Of a stretch of 64,000 nt of DNA, positions 62,797-64,000 are shown piece by piece (position 1 is the first letter of the stretch; every line of letters starts with the position of its first letter). The translations under genes and the position numbers were made by a program. This DNA is from Candidatus Methylobacter oryzae (lineage in GTDB: Bacteria > Pseudomonadota > Gammaproteobacteria > Methylococcales > Methylomonadaceae), in NCBI RefSeq assembly GCF_003994235.2, contig NZ_RYFG02000106.1:1-64000 (forward strand), written 5' to 3'. The notes beneath the pieces were generated by a model, which saw only the letters and a list, made by a program, of their open reading frames with translations, did not search any database and had not been told where the DNA came from.

Positions 62797-63666
62797 TTAA
62801 TGTCTCGTTTCGGAGTCTAGGGTAGCGCTTTTCTTGGACAGGATGCTTTCTACATCAATTTTATCAAAGTGATAACGCTCACTGCAGAATTCGCAGCTTA
62901 CTTCAATAATATCCCTCTCCATCAGAATCTCTTCCAATTCAGTCCGCCCCATGGAAAATAATGTTTGTTCGATTTTCGATCGTGAACAAGCACAGCTAAA
63001 CTCAACCGGTTCCGCGTCAAATACCCTGACTTTTTCCTGGTTGAATAAGCGATATAGCAGTTGCTCGCAATTCAGTTCGAATAATTCCTGTTCGGTTACG
63101 GTGTTAGCTAAAATTTCGATATGCTCCCAGTCGCGTTTGTAATTATCTTGCGCGGGCAGCTCTTGTAATAGTAATCCTACTGCATGGGTAGCATTGGCAA
63201 ATAGCCACAAACGGGTCTTAAGTTGTTCGGATTGTTCGAAATAAGTTTGCAGGGCGCTAGCTAAGTTGCTGCCTTGGAGCGGAACAATGCCTTGATAAGA
63301 CGGGCCGTTCTCCGATTCTATTGTTAATACCAGTCGCCCGTGGCCGAATATATCTTCCAGTGAACCGGGAGCTACATTTTCCTTACCCCTTATTAATCCT
63401 CGTATTTTTCGTTGGTCTGTTGCCTGAGCAACCAATGTTTTAATGTCGCCATCGCCTTGGGCTTGAAGTATCATCGAACCTTTAAACTTCACAGTCGCAG
63501 ACAACATGACTACAGCCGCAAGCGCTTGTCCCAATTGTTGTTGCACGTTTTCAGAGCCGAGCTGATGGAGTTTTGCCGCTTGCCAACTATTAGTTAATTT
63601 GACCCACTCCCCGCGAACACCTAAATCTTCAAATAAAAAGCGGCGTAATAAATCTTGCTCTATCAT
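62797..63666 (-). CDS. hslO: Redox-regulated chaperone Hsp33
   Basis: 289 residues. The C-terminal zinc centre consists of CAC (SCACSRSK) and CEFC ([11 protein letters not shown]), the CxC and CxxC redox switch of Hsp33. The N-terminal domain has typical [24 protein letters not shown]. On oxidation with unfolding it binds unfolded proteins. Its start is 84 bp from the divergent msrA, another oxidative repair gene. Confidence 0.95.
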   Translation of the reverse strand: MIEQDLLRRFLFEDLGVRGEWVKLTNSWQAAKLHQLGSENVQQQLGQALAAVVMLSATVKFKGSMILQAQGDGDIKTLVAQATDQRKIRGLIRGKENVAPGSLEDIFGHGRLVLTIESENGPSYQGIVPLQGSNLASALQTYFEQSEQLKTRLWLFANATHAVGLLLQELPAQDNYKRDWEHIEILANTVTEQELFELNCEQLLYRLFNQEKVRVFDAEPVEFSCACSRSKIEQTLFSMGRTELEEILMERDIIEVSCEFCSERYHFDKIDVESILSKKSATLDSETRH

Positions 63667-63750
63667 ATTTCTCCAGTTAAAAAGCGTGCATTTTCCAGTA
63701 TCAGGATCATAATAATCCGTCTGGACAATTGTATAAAAATACCACAGGCT

Positions 63751-64000
63751 ATGATTTTTTCATCAAAAAAACTTATCTTACCTGATCCTAAAGATGCTTT
63801 ACCGGGCAGGAACACATCTATGCTCGTTACCAACAAGCATTTTGTAACTGGCAAGCCAATACTTCCTCCATTCCCTGAGATAATGGAGCAGGCTTTGTTT
63901 GGCATGGGTTGCTTTTGGGGGGCTGAACGGAAATTTTGGCAGTGCCACGGCGTTTTTAGTACGGCAGTTGGCTATAGCGGCGGGTACACACCGAATCCAA
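63751..64000 (+). CDS. msrA: Peptide methionine sulfoxide reductase MsrA (partial)
   Basis: The frame from the ATG at 63751 is open to the window edge for 83 codons. It contains the catalytic [11 protein letters not shown] (Cys54) and [12 protein letters not shown], both diagnostic for MsrA. It has the long N-terminal extension (about 50 residues, LPGRNTSM) of the E. coli-type enzyme. The 3' part lies beyond the window. It is divergent from hslO, so a shared oxidative-stress promoter region is plausible. Confidence 0.93.
   Translation, partial: MIFSSKKLILPDPKDALPGRNTSMLVTNKHFVTGKPILPPFPEIMEQALFGMGCFWGAERKFWQCHGVFSTAVGYSGGYTPNP

Overview
The window is a 64 kb piece of a gammaproteobacterial chromosome, moderate in GC and densely coded on both strands. 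Synteny (nfeD-qmcA close to tesA/ybbA/ybbP, rpe-trpE-trpG, fimT-pilVWXY1E) and protein character suggest a Methylococcales-like (type I methanotroph) host. That is an inference: no methane-oxidation genes, rRNAs, tRNAs, CRISPR arrays or complete mobile elements are visible here.

Layout. 0-9 kb: TSUP permease, nfeD-qmcA, a small membrane protein, a membrane-anchored methyltransferase, a MCWS-type membrane protein, a GlcG/HbpS protein, and tesA divergent from ybbA-ybbP. 9-20 kb: glycine-zipper lipoprotein, a cold-shock/Excalibur fusion, trmN6, a barrel-like secreted protein with an odd N-terminus, a zinc-sensing (CZB) chemoreceptor and a 1364-residue membrane protein of unknown function. 19.9-21.8 kb: a two-gene unit in which an AAA ATPase carries the N-terminal domains of translation factor IF2 and is followed 2 bp later by a predicted PD-(D/E)xK nuclease. 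I regard this as a candidate undescribed defence-like system. 22-26 kb: trpG, trpE, rpe and a FAH-family hydrolase. 26-33 kb: a complete minor-pilin/PilY1 cluster. 32.7-42 kb: a QseBC-like two-component pair whose sensor domain is internally duplicated, hemW, pyrE, a lone dynamin-like GTPase, trmB, a ThiS-ThiG fusion and a DAHP synthase.

42.3-58 kb is the most unusual region. Two secreted proteins are predicted to start with histidine after signal-peptide cleavage. They are followed by a TlpA-like thioredoxin, a DUF4266 lipoprotein, a large DUF3570 protein fused to a second His/Met-rich outer-membrane domain, and ApbE flavin transferase. After a truncated phage-tail fragment come a TonB-dependent receptor, an Asp-box lipoprotein with a C-x-C-C motif, a DedA protein and tonB-exbB-exbD. 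A 40-42 bp non-coding element is shared by the upstream regions of the first His-terminal protein gene and the TonB receptor gene, which ties the two halves together as one probable regulon. My working hypothesis is a flavin- and thiol-linked metal (perhaps copper) capture and import system.

58-64 kb: kup potassium transporter, an AP2-domain protein, a 2-Cys peroxiredoxin with a clear terminator, a lipoprotein, hslO and the start of msrA, which runs off the right edge.

A dispersed hairpin repeat of about 57 bp occurs at five loci, mostly touching or close to gene ends, and long inverted repeats with a CACGAAGACACGAAG core occur at two or three sites.
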